DNA from: Erwinia sorbitola
Lineage (GTDB): Bacteria; Pseudomonadota; Gammaproteobacteria; Enterobacterales; Enterobacteriaceae
Reading direction: 5' to 3'
Length of the DNA stretch: 64,000 nucleotides
NCBI RefSeq assembly: GCF_009738185.1
Contig: NZ_CP046509.1
Span: 4,529,501 to 4,593,500, forward strand
Part shown: piece after piece, positions 51,991-60,174 of the stretch
How the letters are laid out: each line of letters starts with the position of its first letter
Numbering within the stretch: the stretch's first letter is position 1
The notes under the pieces: generated by a model
Told to the model about the DNA's origin: nothing
Seen by the model: only the letters and a program-made list of their open reading frames with translations
Database searches by the model: none
Made by a program: the position numbers and the translations under genes

Positions 51991-52391
51991 AACAGGGAAC
52001 TGAACTGACCCGCCATGGCCGTGAAATTATGGATCGTCTGGAAGAAGGACTTGCAGATGGCGTGACCTCCCGCCTGGCAGAACTGGATGCCGATCTGCCG
52101 CGCCTGATCACCGATTACGCCTTTGGCGCCGTGGTTGGCCGTCCGGGGCTTGATCTTAAAACACGTGAAATGTTGACGGTGGCATCGTTGATCACCTCCG
52201 GCAATGCACAACCTCAGCTGGAATTACATATGCGTGGCGCACTCAATGTCGGCGTCACCCAGGAAGAACTGCTGGAAATCGTTATACAGATGGCAGTTTA
52301 TGCCGGTGTTCCGGCCTGCATGAACGGACTGACAGCCTATCGCGCCGCAGTCGCACGCTTCAATTCTCGTAGCGCGGGAGAGAAAAAATGA
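51987..52391 (+). CDS. Carboxymuconolactone decarboxylase family protein
   Basis: Protein of 134 residues from the CMD/AhpD-like family, closer to PcaC (4-carboxymuconolactone decarboxylase) than to AhpD: LKTREMLTVASLITSGNAQPQLELHMRGALNVGVTQEELLEIVIQMAVYAGVPACMNGLTAYRAAV is the family core, split here across residues 57-123. Only one Cys is seen in the GVPACMN region, so there is no CxxC redox motif, arguing for decarboxylase- or lyase-type chemistry. PcaC acts on a gamma-lactone ring, which makes its presence beside an AfsA-like enzyme notable. It overlaps both the MFS and thiolase genes by 4 bp, indicating translational coupling. Confidence 0.84.
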   Translation: MKQGTELTRHGREIMDRLEEGLADGVTSRLAELDADLPRLITDYAFGAVVGRPGLDLKTREMLTVASLITSGNAQPQLELHMRGALNVGVTQEELLEIVIQMAVYAGVPACMNGLTAYRAAVARFNSRSAGEKK

Positions 52392-53563
52392 GTGAGATCG
52401 TCGTCGTCGCCGCCAAAAGAACGGCAACAGGTGCATTTCTCGGCGGGCTGGCTGAACATTCAGCCACCGCACTCGGCAGCATCGTGATTAAAGCCCTGCT
52501 GGCCGACAGCAACCTGGCAGCAGAGGATGTGGATCAGGTGATCATGGGACAAGTTCTGACCGCCGGGTGCGGTCAGAACCCGGCAAGGCAGTCTGCATTA
52601 AATGCGGGCCTTCCGGTATCGACCACTGCGCTGACCATCAATAAAGTCTGTGGTTCTGGCCTCAAAGCCGTGCACCTTGGAATGCAGGCGCTAATCTGCG
52701 GCGAAGCCGATTTCGTGATTGCCGGTGGCCAGGAGAGCATGTCGAACGCCCCACATATGCTGACGGGTTCAAGGCAGGGAATTCGCCTCGGCGAAGGAGC
52801 ACTGCAAGATAGCCTGGTCGCCGATGGGCTTTGGGATGCGTTTAATCACTATCATATGGGAGTAACGGCGGAGAACGTTGCCGAACGCTACAATATTTCC
52901 CGATCTATGCAGGATGAGTTTGCCCTGCTCTCCCACCAGCGGGCCTTAAAGGCCCAGGCGGCTGGATTGTTCTCTGAAGAAATTGTTCCGGTAACCTGGA
53001 CGACCCGGAAGGGCGAAATCAGAAGCGTCATTCAGGATGAGTGCCCTCGTCACACCAGCATCGAGAAACTGTCCGGATTAAAAACCGTATTTAAAAAGGA
53101 TGGCACGGTGACCGCCGGGAATGCCTCATCGCTGAATGATGGTGCGGCAGCAGTGCTACTTTGCCGCCGGGAAACCGCAGAAAAGCGCGGGCTGGATATT
53201 CTCGCCTCGCTTGGCGCTTTCTCCAATGCCGGAATTGAACCGGAACTGATGGGCGCAGCGCCGATTAAAGCGATCGAAATGAATATCAAAAGCATGAACT
53301 GGTCGGCTAAAGAGGTGGATATTCTGGAGTCAAATGAGGCATTTGCTGCGCAGGCAGTGGCAGTAGCACTCTCCTGTGGCATCGCTCCTGACCGCATCAA
53401 TCCTCAGGGGGGAGCAATCGCTCTGGGCCATGCCATTGGTGCATCCGGCTGTCGTATTCTGGTCACGCTGATCCACGGCTTAATCCGCGAAGACGGCCAT
53501 AAGGGCATCGCGGCGCTGTGCATCGGTGGGGGCGAAGGTGTTGCACTCAGCGTAATGCGTTAA
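52388..53563 (+). CDS. Acetyl-CoA C-acetyltransferase (thiolase II)
   Basis: Biosynthetic-type thiolase of 391 residues that condenses two acetyl-CoA to acetoacetyl-CoA or the reverse. The nucleophile Cys88 is in NKVCGSGLKAV, the base His in GGAIALGHAIGASGCR near residue 345, and the second Cys near 375 in ALCIGGGEG (GEG replaces the common GQG/GMG). Length equals AtoB/PhaA. As last gene of the operon it could supply a beta-ketoacyl-CoA to the AfsA-like enzyme, in place of a fatty-acid-derived beta-ketoacyl-ACP (inference). A strong terminator follows. Confidence 0.93.
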   Translation: MSEIVVVAAKRTATGAFLGGLAEHSATALGSIVIKALLADSNLAAEDVDQVIMGQVLTAGCGQNPARQSALNAGLPVSTTALTINKVCGSGLKAVHLGMQALICGEADFVIAGGQESMSNAPHMLTGSRQGIRLGEGALQDSLVADGLWDAFNHYHMGVTAENVAERYNISRSMQDEFALLSHQRALKAQAAGLFSEEIVPVTWTTRKGEIRSVIQDECPRHTSIEKLSGLKTVFKKDGTVTAGNASSLNDGAAAVLLCRRETAEKRGLDILASLGAFSNAGIEPELMGAAPIKAIEMNIKSMNWSAKEVDILESNEAFAAQAVAVALSCGIAPDRINPQGGAIALGHAIGASGCRILVTLIHGLIREDGHKGIAALCIGGGEGVALSVMR

Positions 53564-53583
53564 TCCGGTACGAAGTATCAGCC

Positions 53584-53617
53584 AAAAAAAACCGCCTGAA
53601 ATTGGCGGTTTTTTTTG
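53584..53617. terminator. Terminator of the AfsA-like operon
   Basis: AAAAACCGCC pairs with GGCGGTTTTT around a 7-base loop with long A and T flanks. It ends the eight-gene operon and also serves the convergent aldo/keto reductase gene. Confidence 0.9.
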
Positions 53618-53630
53618 TCTATAGACTGGG

Positions 53631-54629
53631 TTAAACATTAATACCTTTCATTCCCTCTTCGGTATAACGACTGCCTTTAATCAGGATCTTACTGTGAATA
53701 TCATTCAGTAATGCCACATCTGACTTATCCAGTACCAGGTCAGCGGCCGCCGCGTTCTCTGCCAGATAGTTAGCATTCTTGGTTCCCGGAATAGGAACGG
53801 TTTTTTCATACTGTGCCAGTAACCAGGCCAGCGCAATCTGACCCGATGTGCAGTGGTATTTCTGCATTAACGGGGTGATCGCATCCAGCATCTTGCGGTT
53901 ATGGTCGATGTTGTCCTGCTGAAAACGGGCGTTATTTCTGCGGAAATCACCTTCCGGGAAATCGGTATTCTTCAGGTATTTGCCTGTCAGAAAACCGCGT
54001 CCCAGCGGGGAATATGGCACTAACCCAATGCCCAGTGACTTCACCATCGGCAGGATGCTCTCTTCAATATCACGGGTCCACAGTGAATACTCAGTTTGCA
54101 GAGCAGTGACCGGAAAGACTGCATGCGCTTTTTGCAGGGTAGCAGCGGAGACTTCGCACAAGCCAACATGACCAATTTTCCCTTCTTTCACCAGGCGGGA
54201 CAAACAGTGCATGCTCTCTTCAATATCGGCGTCTTTATCCACACGGTGAAGATAGAAGAGATCAATTTTTTCTACCCCCAGGCGCTGCAAAGACTCATGG
54301 CAGCAGCGAACGATATAGTCAGGTTGGTTGTTTATTTTGCGGGCGTAAGCCGCGTCAGGATCGCGATCGATACCGCATTTGGTAGCAATTTTAAACTGGT
54401 CACGCGTCTGGCTATCCAGCTGCGCTAAAAAATGGCCGATAAGCCGCTCATTGTGCCCGCGTCCGTAGAGATTCGCGCTATCAATAAAATTAACGCCAGC
54501 TTCCGCCAGTTTTCCTAACAGCGCCAGAGACTTTTTATCGTCCGTTTCACCGTAAAACTCGCTCAAACCCATCGCACCGTAGCCGATAGCGCTGACCGTA
54601 AGATCCTGGGACAAATTTCTCGTTTTCAT
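53631..54629 (-). CDS. Aldo/keto reductase
   Basis: NADPH-dependent aldo/keto reductase of 332 residues. The catalytic tetrad is visible: Asp50 and Tyr55 (VNFIDSANLYG), Lys84 (IATKCG) and His128 (LFYLHRVD). The NADPH-binding end has VPIPGTKNANYLAENAAA. It belongs to the AKR13/YakC-like or Tas-like subgroup that acts on varied aldehydes. It is convergent with the AfsA-like operon; a reductase is needed in known butyrolactone pathways, so it might contribute, but separate orientation and a perfect palindrome upstream suggest its own regulation. GGAGG lies before the ATG. Confidence 0.9.
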   Translation of the reverse strand: MKTRNLSQDLTVSAIGYGAMGLSEFYGETDDKKSLALLGKLAEAGVNFIDSANLYGRGHNERLIGHFLAQLDSQTRDQFKIATKCGIDRDPDAAYARKINNQPDYIVRCCHESLQRLGVEKIDLFYLHRVDKDADIEESMHCLSRLVKEGKIGHVGLCEVSAATLQKAHAVFPVTALQTEYSLWTRDIEESILPMVKSLGIGLVPYSPLGRGFLTGKYLKNTDFPEGDFRRNNARFQQDNIDHNRKMLDAITPLMQKYHCTSGQIALAWLLAQYEKTVPIPGTKNANYLAENAAAADLVLDKSDVALLNDIHSKILIKGSRYTEEGMKGINV

Positions 54630-54641
54630 AACCCCTCCATA

Positions 54642-54655
54642 AATGAAATTTCATT
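54642..54655. promoter_or_regulatory. Perfect 14-bp palindrome upstream of aldo/keto reductase
   Basis: AATGAAATTTCATT is a perfect palindrome 12-25 bp before the aldo/keto reductase start, where a repressor would block transcription or translation initiation. No regulator gene is adjacent. Confidence 0.35.
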
Positions 54656-54800
54656 CTTTCATGATTGGGTAGTGACCTGAATTTCAATGTGGGTGATACA
54701 ATTTAGGTATCAGCGCGGTTATCTAAACAGGGGTAGGAAGAAAGTCTCCGACAAGGTAAACTATTCCCTTTCTTTATTATGGATTTATTTGAGGATTCCG

Positions 54801-55139
54801 ATGCAAACTTTACCTCCTTGTCCCAAATGTAGCTCAGAGTATAGCTGGCAAGATGCCGAGATGCTCAACTGCCCAGAGTGCGGTCACGTGTGGGCTGAGG
54901 GTTCTGAAACCGTCTCTGAATTTACCCTTATCGTAAAAGATGCCTTCGGCAATCTGCTGGAGGATGGCGATACCATCACGGTAATCAAAGACCTCAGGGT
55001 CAAAGGTAGCTCCACTCCAGTGAAGATGGGCACCAAAGTGAAAGGTATTCGTCTGGTCGAAGGTGACCATAATATCGACTGTAAAATCGATGGCCTTGGC
55101 CAAATGAAACTCAAATCTGAGTTTGTTAAGAAAGCCTGA
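54801..55139 (+). CDS. yjdM: Zinc-ribbon protein YjdM (PhnA family)
   Basis: Small protein of 112 residues matching E. coli YjdM (111). The N-terminus is a zinc ribbon (LPPCPKCSSEYSW ... LNCPECGHVW), and the C-terminal part has LIVKDAFGNLLEDGDTITVIKDLRVKG and LVEGDHNIDCKIDGLGQMKLKSEFVKKA, nearly the E. coli sequence. The start at ATG 54801 has GAGGA 6 bp upstream; a long frame extends upstream without similarity. Despite the old name PhnA, it is not the phosphonoacetate hydrolase; its function is unknown. Its neighbourhood differs from that in E. coli, where yjdM is near the phn operon. Confidence 0.93.
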   Translation: MQTLPPCPKCSSEYSWQDAEMLNCPECGHVWAEGSETVSEFTLIVKDAFGNLLEDGDTITVIKDLRVKGSSTPVKMGTKVKGIRLVEGDHNIDCKIDGLGQMKLKSEFVKKA

Positions 55140-55144
55140 CCCCT

Positions 55145-55168
55145 GCCAGTAGCCTCAGCGCTACTGGC
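55145..55168 (+). terminator. Terminator after yjdM
   Basis: GCCAGTAGC and GCTACTGGC form a perfect 9-bp stem around CTCAGC-like loop bases, 5 bp after the yjdM stop, followed by a modest T-rich stretch. Confidence 0.65.
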
Positions 55169-55289
55169 CTTATCTTCTGCCCGCTCGTTTTGCCCTCCGG
55201 CTTTAACCTGCTAGTATCACAAAGCAACAGCTTACGTGTAAGGGCGTGCGGCGCTCAACGGACCGGCTCAAAAATCCCCAGGGGGCAGA

Positions 55290-56654
55290 GTGAACAAGAC
55301 GTTAGGCGTGTTCTTCCCGCTTTATACCACTACGCTGTTAATGCTGCTCGGATCAGGGTTGCTGACGACTTATGTTTCCCTGCGACTGACATCAGTTCAT
55401 GTCTCAGGAGGCATGATTGGCGCCATTATCGCAGCGAACTACATTGGCCTGGTGATAGGTGGCAAAGTTGGCCACTTTCTAATCGCCCGCGTGGGCCATA
55501 TCCGTACCTATGTATCCTGCGCCGGTATTATTACCGCCGCTGTGTTATGCCATGGATTAACCAGCTTTATCCCCGCCTGGGTCGTGCTGCGGTTGATTAT
55601 CGGGCTCTGCATGATGTGCCAGTATATGGTGCTGGAAAGCTGGCTCAACGATCAGTCCGAATCTGAGCAACGCGGGAAAGTATTTGGCTGCTATATGGTG
55701 GCAACTTATCTCGGCATGTCGCTCGGGCAGGTCGTGCTGATGATGCAGACCGATCTTGGTATCAGCACGTTGCTGTTGATCGCTCTCTGCTTCGCGCTTT
55801 GTCTGGTGCCGATTGCACTGACCACGCGCACACATGCCCGTCAGCTCTCTCCGGCCCCGTTGGAACTGCGGTATTTTATCGGCGCTATTCCAAAAGTACT
55901 GGCCACCACACTGGCTATCGGTATGGTGGTTGGCTCTTTTTATGGTCTGGCACCGGTGTACGCCAGTCAGCAGGATCTGACAACAGGGCAGACCGGCCTG
56001 TTTATGGCTATCGCTATTTTTGCCGGTCTGGTGGCACAGTTTCCACTTAGCTGGCTCTCCGATCGCTACAATCGCACCCTGCTTATGCGCCTGAATGCCA
56101 TTGTGCTGATTGTGGCGGCACTGCCGCTGGCGTTACTGCCGCATATCAGCTTCTCGCTGCTGCTGGGGCTGGGTTTCATTGTCAGTATGTTGCAGTTTTC
56201 GCTCTACCCACTGGCCGTTGCACTGGCCAATGACCTGGTTGAACCGGAAAGGCGCGTCTCTCTGGCAGCCTGCTTGCTGATGGCATTTGGCGTCGGTGCC
56301 AGTATTGGCCCGCTGTTAGTAGGCTTGTTAATAGAACCCCTGGGTGGTAACACGCTTTATGCGTTCTTTGCTCTGTGCGGCCTGATGATTGTCGGCCTGA
56401 GCAGAACGGTCAAACAGGATGAGGCGCAATTTGTTGAAGATGCGCCGGTGCCTCATATTGCGATGCCAGACAGCCTGATGAGTTCACCACTTTCTCCGGC
56501 ACTCAACCCGGCGTTTGATGAGCAGATGATTGAAGAAACAATGCCGTCGATCGATAGCGAACCGCTTGCGGAAGAAGAGGAAGAGGTCGTCACTGCTCAG
56601 GGGGCCGATCCCGATGAAGAGACCGGCCTGAAAAAAGCCTGGGAAAAACTGTAA
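55290..56654 (+). CDS. YcaD-like MFS permease with acidic C-terminal tail
   Basis: Major facilitator of 454 residues, predicted twelve helices to about residue 385. FPLYTTTLLMLLGSGLLTTY starts helix 1; RLIIGLCMMCQYMVLESWLND and QRGKVFGCYMVATYLGMSLGQ match the YcaD/UMF-type family; and LSDRYNRTLLMRLNAI is the second-half loop motif. Unlike E. coli YcaD (382), it carries a hydrophilic tail of about 65 residues rich in Glu/Asp (SEPLAEEEEEVVTAQGADPD). The start is a GTG at 55290, weakly supported by GGGGG upstream. Substrate unknown. It is convergent with the ABC transporter gene, with 4 bp between stops. Confidence 0.83.
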   Translation: MNKTLGVFFPLYTTTLLMLLGSGLLTTYVSLRLTSVHVSGGMIGAIIAANYIGLVIGGKVGHFLIARVGHIRTYVSCAGIITAAVLCHGLTSFIPAWVVLRLIIGLCMMCQYMVLESWLNDQSESEQRGKVFGCYMVATYLGMSLGQVVLMMQTDLGISTLLLIALCFALCLVPIALTTRTHARQLSPAPLELRYFIGAIPKVLATTLAIGMVVGSFYGLAPVYASQQDLTTGQTGLFMAIAIFAGLVAQFPLSWLSDRYNRTLLMRLNAIVLIVAALPLALLPHISFSLLLGLGFIVSMLQFSLYPLAVALANDLVEPERRVSLAACLLMAFGVGASIGPLLVGLLIEPLGGNTLYAFFALCGLMIVGLSRTVKQDEAQFVEDAPVPHIAMPDSLMSSPLSPALNPAFDEQMIEETMPSIDSEPLAEEEEEVVTAQGADPDEETGLKKAWEKL

Positions 56655-56658
56655 GCCG

Positions 56659-58821
56659 TCAGGCCTGGATCATGTCCGGGCCCTGGCGGGAAATAAAGCT
56701 ATCCGCATCCTGAGAACGGGCTTTGCCCTTCTCTATCACAATCACCCGGTCAGCACTGCGAATCGTTTCGGCACGGTGGGCAATGATGATACGGGTGACA
56801 TCCATTTGCTTTATGGCCTGATTAATCAATCTCTCCCGTTCTATATCCAGATGACTGGACGCTTCATCCAGTATCAAAATTTCTGGCTGACGATAAAGTG
56901 CACGCGCCAGCAACACTCGCTGCACCTGCCCGCCGGAAAGGGATGACCCCATATCGCCCACTAGCGTCTGATATCCCATTGGCATATCGATGATATCCTC
57001 GTGGATCTGGGCATATAATGCCGCAAGCTCAACTCGCGTCTGATCGGGCGTGGCATCAAAGAAGCTGATGTTATCGGCCACTGAACCGGCAAACAAAATA
57101 TCATCCTGCATTACGCAGCCAATACGTTCACGGTGTGCCAGCAATCCCTGCTTACGGATCTCAACTCCACCCACTTCAATGGTGCCTTGCTCAGGTTTTA
57201 ACAGCCCCAGCAAAAGCTTGGCCAGGGTGGTTTTCCCCTCACCGGAACCGCCAACGATAGCGACACTTTCACCGGGTGCAATTTCAAATGAACAGTTTTC
57301 CAGTATCCATGGCTCTGTTTCCGCATAGCGAAAACTCAGATCCGTCACGCTGACACCCGGTCCGGTGACCTGCTCATTTTTCGCGGGCAGTGCAACCTTT
57401 GGCTCCAGATTATCTTCTTTATCTGTCAGCACGATATCCGCAAGCCGTTCCCCATGAAGTCGCAGCATACGAAAGTCGATAATAGCGTCAATTAAGCCAG
57501 CAGCACGGCCTATAAACTGATCGGAAAAACTGATAAAGGCCACCAGCATCCCCGCAGAGAAGTTACCATCCAGCACCTGCAAAGCCGCCAGCCAGATCAA
57601 TACAATGCGCCCTACCCCTGAGATCAACCCCTGTAATGTACTGAAACCGATGGTCAAACGCTGAATCGCGATCCCTTTGTTGGTGGCCTCTACCAGCGCA
57701 TTGGCGTAGGCCGCCAGGCGAACCTCCTGCTTATTGTTCAACTTAACGGCCTGGACGCCGCGAATGGTTTCCAGCAGCTGGGTTTGTGCACGTGCCATCG
57801 CAATAATCTGATCCTCATTCGCCTGACGGAATGGGCGATAGGAGAGAAAACGAACCAACGAATAGGCAACAAACAGCCCGATCACCAGCAGAGTCAGCTT
57901 CCCGTTGTAGGCAAAAAGCATTCCCAGCGTGATAAAAGCCATCACCCCGTCCAGCACCGTACTGATAAAGCGGGTAGTCAGCGTGTTCTGGATGGTGGAA
58001 ATAGAGCCAAAGCGGGAAACCACATCACCCACGTGGCGTTGCTCAAAAAACGTCATCGGTAAACCCATCAGCCATGAGAATACGTTGGTCGTCCACTGCA
58101 CACTCAGCACACTGGAGAACCATGTCATTACCCAGGATCGCAACGCCGTGATGACATTTTGCAATACCAAAATAATGATGAAACCGGCCCCCATCAGGCT
58201 GAGTAGATCCCGATCGGCAGAGACCAGCACCAGATCCATTACCCACTGCATAAAGAACGGTGTCAGCAAGCCAAACAGTTCGAGCGCAACAGAAAGAATC
58301 AGGATTTGCGCAAAGACAGGGCGCAGACCAATAACCCCACCAACCAGTTTGCGCATTGATACTGACTGCTTCTCTTCTTTTTTCTGAAAGGAGGCTGAAG
58401 GTAACAGCTCAAGCGCCACGCCGGTGAACGACTTCGATACTTCTTCCATCGGCACATCGCGGATGCCTCGCGCCGGGTCATGAATAGTGATTTTATTTCG
58501 ATGAACCTTTTTCAGCACCACAAAGTGATTCAGATCCCAATGGAGAATACAGGGCGTACGGAGCTGGTTAAGCTCTTCCATTTCCAGACGCAGTGCCCGC
58601 CCCACCATACCTAACCGGTGTGCGATCAGCATGATGTCAGCGAGAGTGGCACCTTTCAGAGATGTGGAAAAACGGTGACGCAGTGTGACGAGATCAAAGG
58701 TGTGCCCATAGTAGCAGGAGATCATCCCGACACAGGCAAGCCCACACTCTGCCGCCTGCGCCTGTTGCAGCATCGGTAAGCGCCGCCCCCAGCCAAAAAT
58801 TAATGAATCCGCAAAGCTCAT
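56659..58821 (-). CDS. Bacteriocin/peptide ABC exporter with C39 peptidase domain
   Basis: Type I secretion ABC transporter of 720 residues. Residues 15-130 form a C39 peptidase with a complete set: oxyanion Gln20, catalytic Cys26 (AAECGLAC), His99 (HWDLNHFVVL) and Asp115 (IHDPARG), so it should cleave double-glycine leaders during export. Six membrane helices follow, then an ABC domain with Walker A GGSGEGKTT, signature SLSGGQVQR, Walker B ILILDEASSHLD and switch His IIIAHRAET. It resembles CvaB (colicin V/microcin exporter). AAGGAT precedes its ATG. It lies downstream of the TolC-like and HlyD-like genes on the same strand, forming one export operon. Confidence 0.92.
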   Translation of the reverse strand: MSFADSLIFGWGRRLPMLQQAQAAECGLACVGMISCYYGHTFDLVTLRHRFSTSLKGATLADIMLIAHRLGMVGRALRLEMEELNQLRTPCILHWDLNHFVVLKKVHRNKITIHDPARGIRDVPMEEVSKSFTGVALELLPSASFQKKEEKQSVSMRKLVGGVIGLRPVFAQILILSVALELFGLLTPFFMQWVMDLVLVSADRDLLSLMGAGFIIILVLQNVITALRSWVMTWFSSVLSVQWTTNVFSWLMGLPMTFFEQRHVGDVVSRFGSISTIQNTLTTRFISTVLDGVMAFITLGMLFAYNGKLTLLVIGLFVAYSLVRFLSYRPFRQANEDQIIAMARAQTQLLETIRGVQAVKLNNKQEVRLAAYANALVEATNKGIAIQRLTIGFSTLQGLISGVGRIVLIWLAALQVLDGNFSAGMLVAFISFSDQFIGRAAGLIDAIIDFRMLRLHGERLADIVLTDKEDNLEPKVALPAKNEQVTGPGVSVTDLSFRYAETEPWILENCSFEIAPGESVAIVGGSGEGKTTLAKLLLGLLKPEQGTIEVGGVEIRKQGLLAHRERIGCVMQDDILFAGSVADNISFFDATPDQTRVELAALYAQIHEDIIDMPMGYQTLVGDMGSSLSGGQVQRVLLARALYRQPEILILDEASSHLDIERERLINQAIKQMDVTRIIIAHRAETIRSADRVIVIEKGKARSQDADSFISRQGPDMIQA

Positions 58822-58868
58822 CGTTATTTATCCTTAAATAGTCTTACAATCACATCCAGGTGTTTTTT

Positions 58869-60131
58869 TTATTCATCAATCGACCGTCTGGACAAGGCAA
58901 GGAGCGGTTCGAGTACCCATTCAATCAAACGCCGATTCTCTATCAGGAAGTCAGCCTCAACGGCCATACCTGGCCGCAGAAGCTCCTGCTTGCCGTAGGC
59001 AGTAATATGCTGTCGGTCTAATGACACCAGCACACGGTATTGTTGTTCGGTAACATTATTACTGCCCGTCAGGTTGGCAATCTCCTGTGGGGTAAGTGCC
59101 GTACGTGACACTTCTTTGACACGACCATATTGCTGGCCGAATTTTTGGTAAGGGAACGCCTGGTAGCGTAATACCACCCGCTGCCCGGCCTGGATAAAAC
59201 CGATAGCGCGGCTGCTGACCAGCATCCTGGCCTCCAGCTTACTGTTCTCGGGGAGAAGAGTAATAACCGACTGCCCGGCCGTCACCATTTGTCCGATATG
59301 GGGTAACACCGTTCCAATCGTGCCATTTTGTGGTGCCCTGATAGTGACCGAACGACGGGATTCATTTTCAGCCAGCGACTGCTCAAGTGACGAAAGCCGA
59401 ACTTCCAGCTCATGAATTTGATTACGCGCATTCATCGGCTGCTCTTGCAGTTGCTGTGTAATCTGCGCCATTTGCTGGTGCTGCTCCAGCTGTTGCCGCT
59501 TTAACTCCTGCACAGCAGCGCTGGCTTCCAGTACGGCACTCTCCTGCTGTTCCACCATAGTGGAAGATGCATAGCCCTCATGCTGCATCTTCCGTTGTTT
59601 ATCCAACTGAAGCTGGGCAAGCTGTTCCTGACGCTTTTTCTTAGGTAACAACTGAGAGAGTTGCTTAATCTGCTGCTGTAAGATTGCTTGACGGCTGCGT
59701 AGACCCTTTAGGGTCTCTTCGTTTAATGCTTCGGTTTCCAGAAGTTCGTGTTTCAGGCGCGAGCGCTGTATCTGAATCTGCTCAATGACGGCCTCCCACG
59801 TTCCCCCCTGTGACGTTGATAGCTCGGAGGATATCTCCATCAACGGCATTCCTTTTTTAACAGCTTCGCCTTCTGTGACTTTTACATCACTCACCGTACC
59901 CGCCGTTTGCGGAACAAGTGTGATAACCCCTCTTGATGGCAATAGCTCACCCTGCGCATTCTCGCGCTTGGTGTAGCTACCGAAAATAAAAAATCCGGCA
60001 ATAGAGAGAGTAATAACCGCAACGACTGAAATCATCAGCCAACGCCAGGGGGGAGAATAAATCGCGACCGTACCGATCATCTTTGACTTATTCGCATCGA
60101 CCACTTCCGGTCGGAATAAAGGCTCGTTCAT
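58869..60131 (-). CDS. HlyD-family periplasmic adaptor of the peptide exporter
   Basis: Membrane fusion protein of 420 residues that links the ABC exporter to TolC. One N-terminal membrane helix (about residues 30-52, WLMISVVAVITLSIAGFFIFG), a lipoyl-like segment (GVITLVPQTAGTVSDVKVTEG), a Gln-rich coiled coil of some 150 residues (LQQQIKQLSQLLPKKKRQEQ), the second lipoyl half (IRAPQNGTIGTVLPHIGQMV) and a C-terminal beta domain. Length and features match CvaA/HlyD. It lies 47 bp upstream of the ABC gene and 43 bp after the TolC-like gene. Confidence 0.92.
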   Translation of the reverse strand: MNEPLFRPEVVDANKSKMIGTVAIYSPPWRWLMISVVAVITLSIAGFFIFGSYTKRENAQGELLPSRGVITLVPQTAGTVSDVKVTEGEAVKKGMPLMEISSELSTSQGGTWEAVIEQIQIQRSRLKHELLETEALNEETLKGLRSRQAILQQQIKQLSQLLPKKKRQEQLAQLQLDKQRKMQHEGYASSTMVEQQESAVLEASAAVQELKRQQLEQHQQMAQITQQLQEQPMNARNQIHELEVRLSSLEQSLAENESRRSVTIRAPQNGTIGTVLPHIGQMVTAGQSVITLLPENSKLEARMLVSSRAIGFIQAGQRVVLRYQAFPYQKFGQQYGRVKEVSRTALTPQEIANLTGSNNVTEQQYRVLVSLDRQHITAYGKQELLRPGMAVEADFLIENRRLIEWVLEPLLALSRRSIDE

Positions 60132-60174
60132 ATTTTCTCAGATCCATGAGATGGCCAGGCTATTTCTTGAGTAC

